In this document: positions 1 through 8,811 of the stretch, one piece after another
How positions within the stretch are numbered: position 1 is the first letter of the stretch
Layout: each line of letters begins with the position of its first letter
NCBI GenBank assembly: GCA_036924085.1
Contig: JAVGWX010000007.1
Span: 76,446,448-76,510,447 of the forward strand
Direction of reading: 5' to 3'
Source of the DNA: Ariolimax columbianus
Taxonomy: Eukaryota; Mollusca; Gastropoda; Stylommatophora; Arionidae
Length of the DNA: 64,000 bases
Translations under genes and position numbers: made by a program
Notes under the pieces: model-generated
The model's database searches: none
Told to the model about the DNA's origin: nothing
Seen by the model: only the letters and a program-made list of their open reading frames with translations

Positions 1-735
1 CAGTTTTTTGAGTGGCAAAGGGATGAAACCTATAGAAATTCATTGACAAATTAAGGTCCAGTACAGTAATGCATGAGTGGAGTAACAAGTAAGTACGGCT
101 TAAGTTTTGTGACAGACTGTTCATGACCGGGTCAGGCACACCAAAAAGTGACCCCAGAGTCAATTCAGCCATTGACCACCTCTTAAAAGAAAATCGCAGA
201 TTGACTTAATGAAATTGCTGCACATCTGAACATCAGTCAAGGTTCAGCACACCACATCATCTATGATGTACCCCATGACCACAAAGTGCTTGCAAGGTGA
301 TTGCCACAGCAGCTTACTTCAGAATGGAAACGACGCGGTGATGCCTGTCAGAAACTTTTGCAATATGACAATGCTCGACCACATACTGCTGTGCAACAGC
401 TGCAACCATTGAGGACATCCAATTTCAGTATCTACCACATCCTTCGTACTCACCAGACCTAGCCCCAAGTGGATGACTAAAGAGGCATTGGTAGGAAATG
501 CAGGTCTGTTGAAGAGGTCCAGCAGGTGGTGCATGAGTGGTTATGCGCGCAATATAATTTTTTCTGCAGGAATCCATGCCATTTTATAGGCGCTGTGGGA
601 GTTGTATCGAATGCAATGTTCACTACGCTTAACAATGATGCAGTTGTGTTTCACATTTTCAGAATAAATTTGCAAAAAAATATACTTACGGTTTTCATTT
701 GATGCCCCCTCATAGAAGAAAAATTGTATGTTCAA
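1..735 (+). pseudogene. mariner-family transposase remnant with internal deletion
   Basis: Translating in shifting frames gives mariner landmarks in the right order. About 115-300 holds the helix-turn-helix region (reads like ...KENRRLT, then ISQGSAHHI) and the 'ARWLPQQLTSEWKRR' type linker. The DNARPHTA motif follows, with the second catalytic Asp at 367-369, then HPSYSPDLAPS with the third Asp at 456-458. The C-terminal 'RCGSCIECNVHY' block is near 590-635. The linker runs directly into DNARPHTA, so the block carrying the first catalytic Asp (the DETW region) is gone. The second and third Asp are 89 nt apart, not a multiple of three and shorter than the 34-residue spacing of DD34D mariners. 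Stops interrupt the N-terminus. It is a dead fossil; the element's left end may lie before the window and no clear terminal repeats were found. Family assignment is confident, subfamily is not. Confidence 0.85.
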
Positions 736-1076
736 CAAAACAAACAGTGACACTGAGAAAATTGAAAATTTAGCTGAAAAGCAATGACATTGATGTATTG
801 AAAAAGTTAGGATGAATTGTAAACGGTGCAGGCCTCACCTTCAGAAAATATGCTGGCGGAAAAAACATTTGTGAGAAGTCATACCTAGTTGCAATGAGAA
901 GCAAGTATTTATGGTGTGTGAAATAAGAGAAATGCATAAAGAATGCTATGATATTGTTTATTTGGATGAAGCATGGCTCAATGCTCACCACACAAATGAA
1001 AAGGAATGGCAATCAACATTAAGCAAAAGGATTAAGAGATTTGTGCCAAGCAGCAATGGACATTCATTGATAATAG

Positions 1077-1087
1077 CACATGCTGGT
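1077..1087. repeat. SINE target-site duplication, left copy
   Basis: cacatgctggt, repeated exactly at 1342-1352 on the other side of the SINE. The bases outside differ (g versus a before, g versus a after), which fixes the duplication at 11 bp. Confidence 0.92.
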
Positions 1088-1341
1088 GGGGGACGGCGTG
1101 GCCTAATGGTTAAGTGGCTCAGCTCACAACCAGAAGGTGCTGGGTTCGATCCCCATCACAGCACCGGCCGTTACCCCGGGGAAGCAAACCCTTAGAAAAT
1201 GCAGGAGGAAGCAGACCCTTACATAAAATGCATGCTGAAGTCGGATGCACTGGGCCGACAGGCGCAAAATAAAAACCACAGTGTAACGCACACACGCCTT
1301 GGGGAATAGATAAATAAGGCGAACGCAAAAAAAAAAAAAAA
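1088..1341 (+). mobile_element. tRNA-derived SINE, copy 1 (full length)
   Basis: The head looks like a tRNA: box A (tggcctaatgg) at 1099-1109 and box B (ggttcgatccc) at 1143-1153, the internal RNA polymerase III promoter pair. A tRNA-unrelated body follows, ending in a 15-A tail at about 1327-1341. An exact 11-bp target-site duplication, cacatgctggt, flanks it at 1077-1087 and 1342-1352, the signature of LINE-machinery retroposition. It sits inside the DDE transposase pseudogene, so it is the younger insertion. The perfect duplication and intact promoter boxes suggest a fairly recent event. I do not recognise the SINE family by name. Short ORFs on either strand here are by-products of the SINE. 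Confidence 0.9.
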
Positions 1342-1352
1342 CACATGCTGGT
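1342..1352. repeat. SINE target-site duplication, right copy
   Basis: Exact copy of the 11-mer at 1077-1087, directly after the poly-A tail. Transposase reading resumes in frame immediately after it. Confidence 0.92.
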
Positions 1353-1817
1353 AGCAGACAAAATGTGCTGGTGAATAATGCTGAACTCGCACATAATTCA
1401 AAGTCGACAGACAATCGGGACTACCACACAGAGATGAATGACCATATATTTAGAGAGTGGATTGAGACAAATGTTCTTCCTGCCTTAGATAGACCCTCTT
1501 GTATTAAAATGGACAATGCATCATACCATAATGCAGTGGTCACAAGAAGACAAAGTGTCTATATCAAAGTTATGGCTCAAAAAGGAACACATGCCATTTA
1601 ACGAAATGTAGCTAAAACCTGAATTGCTTTCCTATGTAAAGCAGACACAAAAGACAAACGATATTTCATACAGACAAAATTTTAATGGAACATGGACATA
1701 GGCATTTGAGACTGTCGCTTGACCATTCCCATCTAAACCCAATAGAACTAGTGTGGGCAAAAGTTCAAGGATACGTGGCAGCTGAAAATAAAACATTTAA
1801 ACTGTGCCATGTTATAG

Positions 1818-1820
<3 letters not shown>

Positions 1821-1852
<32 letters not shown>
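1821..1852. repeat. (AT)n microsatellite
   Basis: Sixteen AT dinucleotides without interruption, located in the region corresponding to the transposase C-terminus. It probably arose by slippage after the element died. Confidence 0.95.
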
Positions 1853-1854
<2 letters not shown>

Positions 1855-1979
1855 TACTTTCTCAAAGATAAAGGATTAATGAGACCATGTCTTACAAGAA
1901 CGATGACAACTTTTGGAAAAATAATGGTTTGTGTTTCATACAACCAAGAACAGTCGTGACTCGTCTGAATAAGTTGAAA

Positions 1980-2879
1980 TATAGATTACATGTACTTTTA
2001 CCAGGAAACAGCCAACCAAGAAATTTACAGACAAGAGGATGTGTGATGCTGAGTAAATTTTTGTACCAGAATTTATCTCCGAAAACAGGTCCTTTTCAGG
2101 TCCACCGTGCATCAACAAGCTTAATCTCAGAACTGGATTTAGCCTATTCTGTTCTGTTCCATAAGCTATTAATACATGTGAACCCATTCTTTTGCTAATT
2201 TTTAATTTCAGATGCTGGGTCTACCCACGTACCGTTTGCGATGCGATTAATTTAATTCGCAATAAGTACTTTTAAAAAAATATGTGACTGAAGTCAACTG
2301 AAGCGCATTATTCGATATTCACATTTATTAATTTTTGTAATGGAAAATAGATATATTTAGGACTACTCAAAAGTGAGCAATTTTTTCAATTACTGTACAT
2401 TATATTATTTAGGGGTAAAATAATTATTTCGCCAACAAAGACACTTGTCAGTGGAAGAGAATATCAGTATTTGAAGTTTTAGTATAAAATCTTAATATCA
2501 TGGGAAATGTAAGACCACATCCAAAAATTCATGGCAATACATGCAAGGGTTCTGGAGATATTAGATTAAATCTGAGGGCAAGAGTTTTGAAAGTCACTAT
2601 AGTTCCATACACACTTGTCTTTTATGTTTTACTTGAGGTTACCAGCCCTCATGCACAAACTTTTTTTGTCGCCTCTTATTACTGAGCAGTGATTCGATTC
2701 TTTCCTCTCAAATAAGAGATCACGACAGCTAAGCTAACAAGAGAAGTTCACATTTGTCCCAATATTCATTATAAAGATGTTTTTACAAAACATCACAACG
2801 TCCTGTTGTTAAATGCTTGAAGAAATGATCCAGGAAAGGTATGTCAGACTCAATAGAATAAGTAATATTTTAATATTGG
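1980..2879. other. unassigned AT-rich spacer
   Basis: No recognisable protein, RNA or repeat was found. Short open frames at 1887-2198 (+), 1936-2187 (-) and 2500-2685 (+) match no family I know and have no supporting context, so I treat them as chance. The DDE element's 3' terminus may lie in the first few hundred bases, but I cannot place it. Confidence 0.6.
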
Positions 2880-3890
2880 TAGACTCCATTGACAGTTAGA
2901 GAAGCAGCCATCTTAGATCTCCTCTTTGCTGATGACTGTGTCATTAATAAGTGTTCAGAATAGGACATGCAGCCCACTATGAATGAGTTTTCAGCTGCAT
3001 GCACTAACGTCATTCTCACTGCCAACACTGCAAACAGAAGTAATGATTCTTTCTACCTGCTCTCAGGATGGCATGCCATGAACCAAACATCTGTACATGT
3101 CCAACATCTACAAGCAGTTGATATCTTTACCTACCTTAGTAGTATCCTCACCAGAGAAACAAATATCGATTCTGAGGTCTCCAACAGCATTGCCAAGGCA
3201 AGCATTGTTTTGGGGAGATTAAGTAAATGTTTAGGACCAACAGGGAATCAGTTTTGTCACCAAGATTAGGATCTATCGTGCTGTGGTGTTAACCACACTC
3301 CCGAAACATAGTCTATAGCAAGCATGTTAGGAAACTCAGCCATTTCCATGTGAGCTATCTCTGCAGACGGCACAGGATCGGCTGGCAGGATAAAGTGCCC
3401 AACATGAAATCCTTAGCAGGGCAAAGCTGTCAGACATCAAAACGCTGCTGCAGAGAGTACAGATCAGATGAACTGGGCATGTTGTTCACATGTCCAATAA
3501 GCACCTCCCTAAGCAGCTGTTTTATGATGAGCTCAGAACAGGAAAACACTCAATGAAGGGACAGAAGAAACAATATAAATATAGTGAAAGTATTTCTGAA
3601 CAGTTCTGTCATCTCCTGGAAGCTGCTTGCTCCGAACCACTCAGCCTGATGCACTGCCATCACACAGAGTACTCACATCAGTGAGGGAAGATCCATCACT
3701 GCAAGCACAAATAGCAAACTTCATAAAGGACAGAATACAAGACAGCCCAATTCCTCATGCTGTTCATATGTGCCCCATGTGTGGTAGCCTTGTCACGCTC
3801 GGACTGTAGTCATATATGGTCACATCCGAATACACATGTCTACAGCCGTCACCATCCTTGTGATGGCCAACTATTATTATTAACCATAAC
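2880..3890 (+). pseudogene. 5'-truncated non-LTR retrotransposon (LINE) RT and C-terminus
   Basis: The fragment opens in the reverse-transcriptase palm with LLFADDC; both catalytic Asp codons of the FADD box are intact (2925-2936). Family landmarks follow in order: MNEFSAAC near 2980, QAVDIFTYLSSILTRE and SNSIAKASIVLGRLSK (3110-3230), IYRAVVLTTL (3270-3300), a degenerate 'GWQDK' stretch (3370-3400), HLPKQLFYDELRTGKHS with a GQKK basic run (3495-3570), and a C-terminal CPMC...H zinc-finger-like relic (3768-3835). The 3' end is an (ATT)n run near 3870-3880, typical of several LINE clades. Upstream RT and the endonuclease are missing, as expected for incomplete reverse transcription. Frameshifts and stops show it is dead. 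I place it in the RTE/Jockey-like assemblage without choosing a clade. Confidence 0.85.
3869..3882 (+). repeat. (ATT)n tail at LINE 3' end
   Basis: A short tattattatt run directly after the zinc-finger-like relic, interpreted as the LINE's 3' terminal microsatellite. Confidence 0.6.
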
Positions 3891-4316
3891 AGGTCATGGG
3901 CAGCTAAATCAGCTGCCAAAAACATAAAAATAACCACACGCTGCAACCAAAACTGGTCTTTGAAATATGTATTTGCATTTCATTTTTTTCCTATGGCTCT
4001 ACATCATGGTTAAATTTGCGAAAGGGCAATTGATTTTTAACTGTAAGGTTATTTCCAATAGGCAGACATTTATGAAAGTTACGATATTTGACTCAAACCA
4101 TTTTTTTCGAGTAAAGTTGGGTTTCAAGACCTGAAGAAATGATTTACTATTTAATCAGTCCAATGATCCCACATCTACATAACTCGTGGATATGCACCAC
4201 ATGTTTGACACACAATATGAAAGGTATGTGTGAAGGAATTGACTGATATATCAGCTAAATTACACGAAGTGGTAGGTACCAACAAATTTTTGTCTCCAAT
4301 TCCCATCTGCGCATTA
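3891..4316. other. unassigned spacer
   Basis: AT-rich DNA without recognisable coding, repeat or RNA signal. A 60-codon minus-strand frame (3764-3946) overlaps the LINE 3' end and is a shadow. Confidence 0.55.
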
Positions 4317-4501
4317 ACTCTTCCTAGTCCGTGCTAATTTTACCAAATTTACATTTACAGTCCATGGCAAGTCCCACAACTTTGTATGTTTATTTTTTTT
4401 TAACAAATAAAATTTAAGAATATTAAATTTGGTTAAAATTACAATTTAAAGATGCAAAATTGAACTATATATGACATGATGCATTCATAATAAAAATTGA
4501 T
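4317..4501 (+). repeat. unclassified interspersed repeat, copy 1
   Basis: Pairs with 4999-5192. Shared blocks in the same order are 'agtcc.(g)gctaatttt.cc', an A/T-rich middle with 'aataaa' and 'ttaagaatattaaat'-like strings, and 'gcattcataataaa.att' near the end. Substitutions and small gaps make the copies clearly diverged. Copy 1 stops where the candidate TA-flanked element begins. I do not recognise the family; it could be a MITE end, a SINE body or a solo terminal repeat. Confidence 0.5.
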
Positions 4502-4971
4502 ATTAGGGTGAAGTAGTAAATATTAATGTGAATGGGGAAAATACAGCCACAAATTTTGTTTCTGCTCATGTCATTACTTACTTCTGTGTTAAACTCAATC
4601 CATCATTACCACAGTCCATTTCTTCTATGTCAGTCAAAGTCTGAATTGTGCATGTGTTGAACATTCATGTGTAATCAAAATGTATGATCATTGGATTGAT
4701 TATATAAAAAATTATTTATGGTGTCCTGAAATTCTATTTCCTTCTGCAAAATAGGTGACCATTTTGAAAATTCAGTGTCCGTAAATGTAGGCTTATCAGA
4801 AATAATTCAACATTATGCGAAAGCTACGCATGCACCGAACATCTGGTTATAATGTAGGTCTTCTAACCAATGCGAGTTTGTTACTATGTAACAATAACCA
4901 ACGGTAGTGTTTTGATTGCTAGTTCGCCACCCTAATCGGACTGTAACTGATGCTTTGCTTTCACCCTAATA
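4501..4971. mobile_element. candidate MITE with TA target duplication
   Basis: The outer 12 bases at each end are exact inverted complements: tattagggtgaa at 4501-4512 and ttcaccctaata at 4960-4971. Reading the outermost TA as the target-site duplication leaves 10-bp terminal inverted repeats (TTAGGGTGAA) around about 467 bp without coding capacity. A TA duplication is the Tc1/mariner hallmark, and small non-autonomous elements of that kind are common. A second 'ccaccctaatcgg' near 4927 may be a sub-terminal repeat. The match is short, so chance is not excluded. Confidence 0.4.
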
Positions 4972-4983
4972 CTTCCTTGCTGA

Positions 4984-5009
4984 ACTGAAAAGGGATAAAC
5001 CTTTTCAGT
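4984..5009. repeat. perfect 10-bp inverted repeat (hairpin)
   Basis: actgaaaagg at 4984-4993 and its exact complement ccttttcagt at 5000-5009, with a 6-nt loop. It touches the left edge of repeat copy 2, so it may be the end structure of that repeat. Confidence 0.8.
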
Positions 5010-5192
5010 CCAGGCTAATTTTGCCAATTTGTGTCTTTCCGTTCAGGCCAGAAACAGCAATTTAATGGTGTCAAAGTTTTATTCAAAATAAAATAAATTA
5101 TTATATTGAATAAATTAAGATCTAAACATCGTGAGAGGCGTAAAACTATTTGATGCATGATTTATGCATTCATAATAAAGATTACACATATT
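4999..5192 (+). repeat. unclassified interspersed repeat, copy 2
   Basis: Second copy of the repeat at 4317. Here 'gcattcataataaagatt' continues into unrelated DNA with no insertion, so it shows the right boundary region that copy 1 lost. The left boundary overlaps the hairpin. Confidence 0.5.
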
Positions 5193-5391
5193 AGTACTTA
5201 GAACGCTTGTATTCATTCAAACAGGCATGTTAATTTCTGTTGCCAGATAGCTGAAGGCTTCAACTATACGTAGGTATTTTAAGCTTCCTGGGCCTGGAGG
5301 AAGGTACAAATTATTTAAGTAGATTAACTACAATTTTATGCGGGCAGTGGCTGTTAAGCCTACTCTTTTCAATTTGTTACTGTCAAGAGAT
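5193..5391. other. unassigned spacer
   Basis: No coding, RNA or repeat signal that I can support. Confidence 0.5.
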
Positions 5392-5537
5392 TTTTTACGT
5401 GCTTGACACTGAACCTCAGAGTTCGATCTCACTACCTAGAGATCAGGGAAATTTTTACCAGAAGATTCAGGTGAAAAAATCCCAGTCTTCACCGTGATTC
5501 AAACTCGAGATGGACACCTTACCGTGAGACCATTTGA
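5392..5537 (-). mobile_element. possible tRNA-derived SINE on minus strand
   Basis: Read on the minus strand, a box-A-like string (tggtctcacgg) at 5522-5532 is followed by a box-B-like string (gagtttgaatc) at about 5496-5506, then a ~100-bp body and a short A run (5390-5396 region). The start-to-start distance of the boxes is about 26 nt, short against about 44 in a tRNA and about 40-44 in the SINE at 1088, so a deletion or chance must be allowed for. A second box-B-like string, gagttcgatctc, lies in plus orientation near 5419-5430. No target duplication was seen. Confidence 0.4.
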
Positions 5538-5544
5538 TATATTA

Positions 5545-5975
5545 GTATGAAGTATTAAACGACATTAAATATATGCCTTACTATCCTTTTCGATGCATTC
5601 CTTTTGGCCTCTTCCAGTCTAGCCCTCCAGCCCTCAGATTTATGTTGCCGTTCCACCAAATTTAGAATTATCCTGGAGGCTGGTCTTTTTCATTCTGCAG
5701 ACAGTGCCACACCATTGGTCTGGACTTGGTAACTTTGTGCTTCTCTTATCTAAACTACCTTGCTTGAGTAGTTCATTTTAGGTGAGGTCTGGTTGGTTTT
5801 TGTGCGTTGTTGGCCATTGTCAAGATGGGCTTTGTGTGTGTGACAAAGACTGAATAACTGCACTGAGCTATGTCATAAAAGATGTTTAACCCCTCTCCCA
5901 GCATTTACAAACAGAAAGCACCTGCCAAGTTTGGGTTTGAAAGCAAGCTTTAGAAACTATACCTCACAAAGTATA
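5545..5975. other. unassigned spacer, possible old LINE debris
   Basis: On the minus strand about 5590-5720 has an open, charged stretch (ILNLVERQHKSEGWRARLEE) that faintly resembles the region between LINE endonuclease and RT, but the resemblance is too weak to call. Nothing else was recognised. Confidence 0.3.
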
Positions 5976-6296
5976 TAGAGATATCAAGATGCTGAGCAGC
6001 GACCCATAGCCGACTGCTAGCGTCAAGGCCAGCTAACCAGAGTTGCCAAGACCCTTCTACACCTCCACGTGGGGATCCTGGATGCAACAGAGTAGGCTGG
6101 CTAAGGAGAAGGGATCGAAAAGGAAGGCTAACCCGGTACTCTAAAATGACTTAACTGAAGATGGATGTGTCGGACCGAAATGTGCAAATATCATAGTCAA
6201 CTGTAAACTTCCGACACAGCGGACTACATCCTGCTACTTGCAAAACCCTGTTCAGGGCTTGGTAGCGGGAGATTGAGAACGAACGCAGAAGAAGAA
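5976..6296 (+). other. possible LINE 3' end with (GAA)n tail
   Basis: GC content is locally higher than in the neighbourhood, and the block ends in gcagaagaagaa at about 6283-6296. A GC-richer block ending in a short trinucleotide run is typical of LINE 3' UTRs. There is no protein match, and the left edge is arbitrary. Confidence 0.3.
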
Positions 6297-6424
6297 TATA
6301 CATCAAAAAAAGATTGAATACCTTATTTTCCGCAGGGATCAGAAGTCTCACAATCAATTGTCAAAATTTTTTTAATAAGTGGTTCTGCATTTAAACAGAA
6401 CTCTCTTTCGCCTTCTATCACAAA

Positions 6425-7405
6425 GGGGTTCATAGGCCATCAACCAACCCTCACCAAGCATCTCTGTCCTGTGCAATTTTTTTCCAATTCCTTCCAGCTT
6501 TTCCCGTTTTCTTTACTTCTGCCTCCAGATCTCATCTCCATGTATTCCTTGGTCTGCCTATGCCTCTTTTTTCCTGGGGGTTCCATGACAGGGATTGCCT
6601 GGCGATTTCTTAATGTATCACCCATCCATCTCCACTTTCTTCCTAAGATTTCCTGTTCCAATTTACCTTGTCCCGCTCTCAGTCTGTCGTTTGTAACTTT
6701 GTCAAACCATTTTAAACCAAAAATCTTTCTCAGGCATTTGTTGACAAAACCCTCCAATCTCCTGTCAATGCCTTTGGTCATTCATACAGCAGTACTGGCT
6801 TCACATTTGAATTGAAAATCCTTATTTTTTTGTCTTCCGCCTTATTTCCTTGGAGTTCCATATGGGTTTCAACATTCCGAATACAACTTTTTCTTTTTGT
6901 ATCCTTGTTTTAATATCCTCGTCTGTCCCTCCTTCATGATACTTCCTAGGTATGTAAATACATCTACCTCTTCCAGTGGCATTCCTCTAAGCCGGATTGA
7001 TTCTGTGTTTGCTGCTGCTGCTGCATAATTTGTCTTTTCCTCTGGGATCTTCAAACCGACTTGTTTAGAGGTATAATCCAGTCTATCTAGTTTCCTTTGC
7101 ATTTGGCTTTGGGGCAGAAGGGCTATATCATTCGCAAAATCTAGGTCCTCCAGCGGTTTATTCAAGGCCCACTGAATTTCATTGTTACTTTCATAATCCA
7201 GTCCACTGCCAGGATGAACAGCAAAGGCAACAGTAGGCAACCCTGTTGTACCTCTGATTTAATTTTGAATGGCTCAGTTGTCCCTCGTGAATAACTCTGC
7301 ATAGCATACTTTCATATGTTTGTCAGCTTTTGAGGAATTCCATAGTGCCTCAATAGTTTGCAGAGTATATCTCTATCAAAAGCTTATATAGAAGTAGGGT
7401 CATGA
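6425..7405 (-). pseudogene. RTE-type LINE reverse transcriptase, 5'-truncated, minus strand
   Basis: From high to low coordinate the minus strand shows RT motif A (AFDRDIL, codons at 7375-7383), then HYGIPQKL, QQGCLLLPLLFILAVDW with frameshifts (7190-7260), the catalytic box at 7127-7138 and QVGLKIPEEKT. LEEVDVFTYLGSI follows near 6950-6985. A second open segment (6440-6781) reads GFVNKCLRKIFGLKWFDKVTN, KLEQEILGRKWRWMGDTLRN and SWKELEKNCTGQRCLV. This is the canonical order for RTE-like elements with an 'RKWRWIGHTLR' C-terminus. The catalytic box reads FAND instead of FADD, so the first of the paired Asp residues is lost. Together with frameshifts this makes it non-functional. The 5' half, including the endonuclease, is absent. 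Confidence 0.88.
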
Positions 7406-7601
7406 AATGATTAGAACTACCTCAATAAAGTGTGATTTATGTAATAAAAGTGAATGTCAGCAACAAAGCAATTACAAAATGGAGTTTAGTCAAATACAAT
7501 CTTTATTTCAGTTTGGTTATTTTATTCAACATAATGAATTAAGGCACAAACATGGAAAAATGTGCTGCCATCTCTCTGGCAGAAATGGAACAAATTATAC
7601 G
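7406..7601. other. spacer between LINE and SINE copy 2
   Basis: AT-rich, no recognised element. The open frame starting at 7407 (+) runs into the SINE and is not a gene. Confidence 0.5.
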
Positions 7602-7610
7602 ACATGGTGG
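7602..7610. repeat. target-site duplication of SINE copy 2, left
   Basis: acatggtgg, repeated at 7836-7844 immediately after the A-rich tail. Confidence 0.8.
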
Positions 7611-7835
7611 GGCACGGCTCACAATCCGAAGGTGCTGGGTTCAATCCCCATCACAGCACGCCATTACCCCTGGGAAGTAAACCCTTAGAAAATGAAGGAG
7701 AAACGGACCCTTACATAAAATGCATGCTGAAGTCGGATGTACTGGGCCGACAGGTGCAAAAATAAAAACCACAGTGCAACGCACACCGACTTGGGGATTA
7801 GAGAAATAAGGCACAGGCAAAAAAAAACAAAAACA
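7611..7835 (+). mobile_element. tRNA-derived SINE, copy 2 (box A deleted)
   Basis: Same family as the SINE at 1088: the two match closely from 'ggtgctgggtt' through 'gcatgctgaagtcggatg', 'actgggccgacagg.gcaaaa' and the 'aaataaggc' end. About 25-30 bp of the head, including box A, is missing; box B survives as ggttcaatccc. The tail is an impure A run (7820-7835). A 9-bp duplication, acatggtgg, flanks it at 7602-7610 and 7836-7844. The 5' deletion would remove polymerase III promoter function. Confidence 0.85.
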
Positions 7836-7844
7836 ACATGGTGG
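7836..7844. repeat. target-site duplication of SINE copy 2, right
   Basis: Exact copy of the 9-mer at 7602-7610. Confidence 0.8.
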
Positions 7845-8044
7845 CATACACTAGATATCCAGTTGTAGAAATGGGTACTAAGCTACCCTGAATAAGGCAA
7901 GGCTGTATGGTCATATTAGGCCACATCTGACTGCGACGAAGAAGGAAACTGGTGACTACACTTCAAGGGTCAAGTATAACATCCACTGGCAGAAGTAAGT
8001 TTGCTTGGCTTTAGAAATATACCATACAATTTTATTTCATAAAA

Positions 8045-8108
8045 GCAGAATCTAACATGAATATTTGTTTTCTCTAGCAGAATCTAACATGAATATTTAT
8101 TTTCTCTA
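8045..8108. repeat. 32-bp tandem duplication
   Basis: Two adjacent copies of a 32-bp unit starting gcagaatctaacatgaat, at 8045-8076 and 8077-8108, with one or two mismatches at the end (g/a in 'tttgtttt' versus 'tttatttt'). Confidence 0.9.
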
Positions 8109-8745
8109 TTTCAGTATGATGCCTGCTCCATATATAAGTTGATATTGTGATAGCTTCTTGCTGATGCCATCAATTTCTTGCATTTTATTTTTATTCCAAT
8201 TTATTTTCATTTTGAAGGGCAATACTCCTTACAGAAATATATTTCACATTTAGCATGTGCACTTATGGACTGGTTTTTAAGTTTGAAAATTGTTCAATAA
8301 TATCACAACTTTACAAATGCCACGTTGGCTGCCCAGCAATCACAGTGATAACTCAATTATAATGTGGCACCAACATATTTTGTTTACCGGTATATACTTT
8401 GCATCGGATGGTATAACAAACAAACATCCCAGCTGAAGACAATAAATAATGTAGATCATGCAATATTTTTAAACAATTGCAAAGAACCGTTATCGTACAA
8501 TATTTGTAAACAGTTGCTATGCTATGGGCCTTCATCTTCATGTGCTACAGAAATATCATTAGGATATGCAAACTTCACATTCCAACACAACCCTGAAACA
8601 TGAGCACTGACAATCAAAACAGCAAAGAAGATCAAATGCATAGGAACAAAACAGGCAGATTATTTCAAGTTCTTTCCACAATCAAGTAACTTGGGCCAAT
8701 TTGAGCTGTATAAAACCACGGATGAGAATTGCTGTAGAAGCCTGC
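8109..8745. other. unassigned AT-rich spacer
   Basis: Nothing recognisable. The 8353-8541 (-) and 8364-8603 (+) frames overlap each other and match no known family. Confidence 0.5.
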
Positions 8746-8811
8746 CTACATCTTCCAAGGGAAACCATGAAGACTAGACTACATCTTCCAAGGGAAACCA
8801 TGAAGACTAGA
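8746..8811. repeat. 33-bp tandem duplication
   Basis: Two identical adjacent copies starting ctacatcttccaaggg, at 8746-8778 and 8779-8811. A short palindrome, ctagactaagtctag, follows at the right edge. Confidence 0.92.

Larger units (their letters stand above)
780..1975 (+). pseudogene. Tc1/IS630-superfamily DDE transposase, SINE-interrupted
   Basis: The part before the SINE (about 825-1087) contains VYLDEAWLNAHHT, with the first catalytic Asp at 965-967, and ends at LIIAHAGG. The part after the SINE (1353 on) continues with DYHTEMNDHIFREWI and MDNASYHN, second Asp at 1512-1514. After a frame change comes LRLSLDHSHLNPIELVWAKV with the Glu at 1745-1747. These are the three catalytic residues of a DDE_3-type transposase common in arthropod genomes. 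Second Asp to Glu is about 77 codons, far above the 34-41 of ordinary Tc1/mariner families and closer to long-spacer families such as DD82E (Sailor-like). Removing the SINE and one target duplication leaves the frame open across the site. At least one frameshift (about 1560-1690) and stops near 1868-1975 show it is dead. The far C-terminus, past the (AT)n tract, is poorly preserved and its end is approximate. Confidence 0.85.

Noticed and set aside
1119..1414. Overlapping minus-strand ORFs (91-96 aa)
   Set aside because: They are reverse-complement shadows of the SINE and its poly-A tail (poly-Phe).
1887..2198. 103-aa plus-strand ORF
   Set aside because: No recognisable motif. It overlaps the decayed 3' end of the DDE element, and an antisense frame of similar length exists at 1936-2187.
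4502..4512. 'ttagggtg' as telomeric repeat
   Set aside because: A single TTAGGG occurrence, not tandem; better explained as the end of an inverted-repeat element.
5590..5720. Minus-strand charged stretch as a LINE endonuclease-RT linker
   Set aside because: Similarity is vague and broken by stops, with no neighbouring RT or endonuclease motif in the same orientation.
6471..6815. 114-aa plus-strand ORF
   Set aside because: It is the antisense shadow of the minus-strand RTE LINE C-terminus, which has clear family motifs.
8704..8718. TATA-like 'gtataaaacc' as a promoter
   Set aside because: No gene lies downstream, and such strings are frequent in AT-rich DNA.
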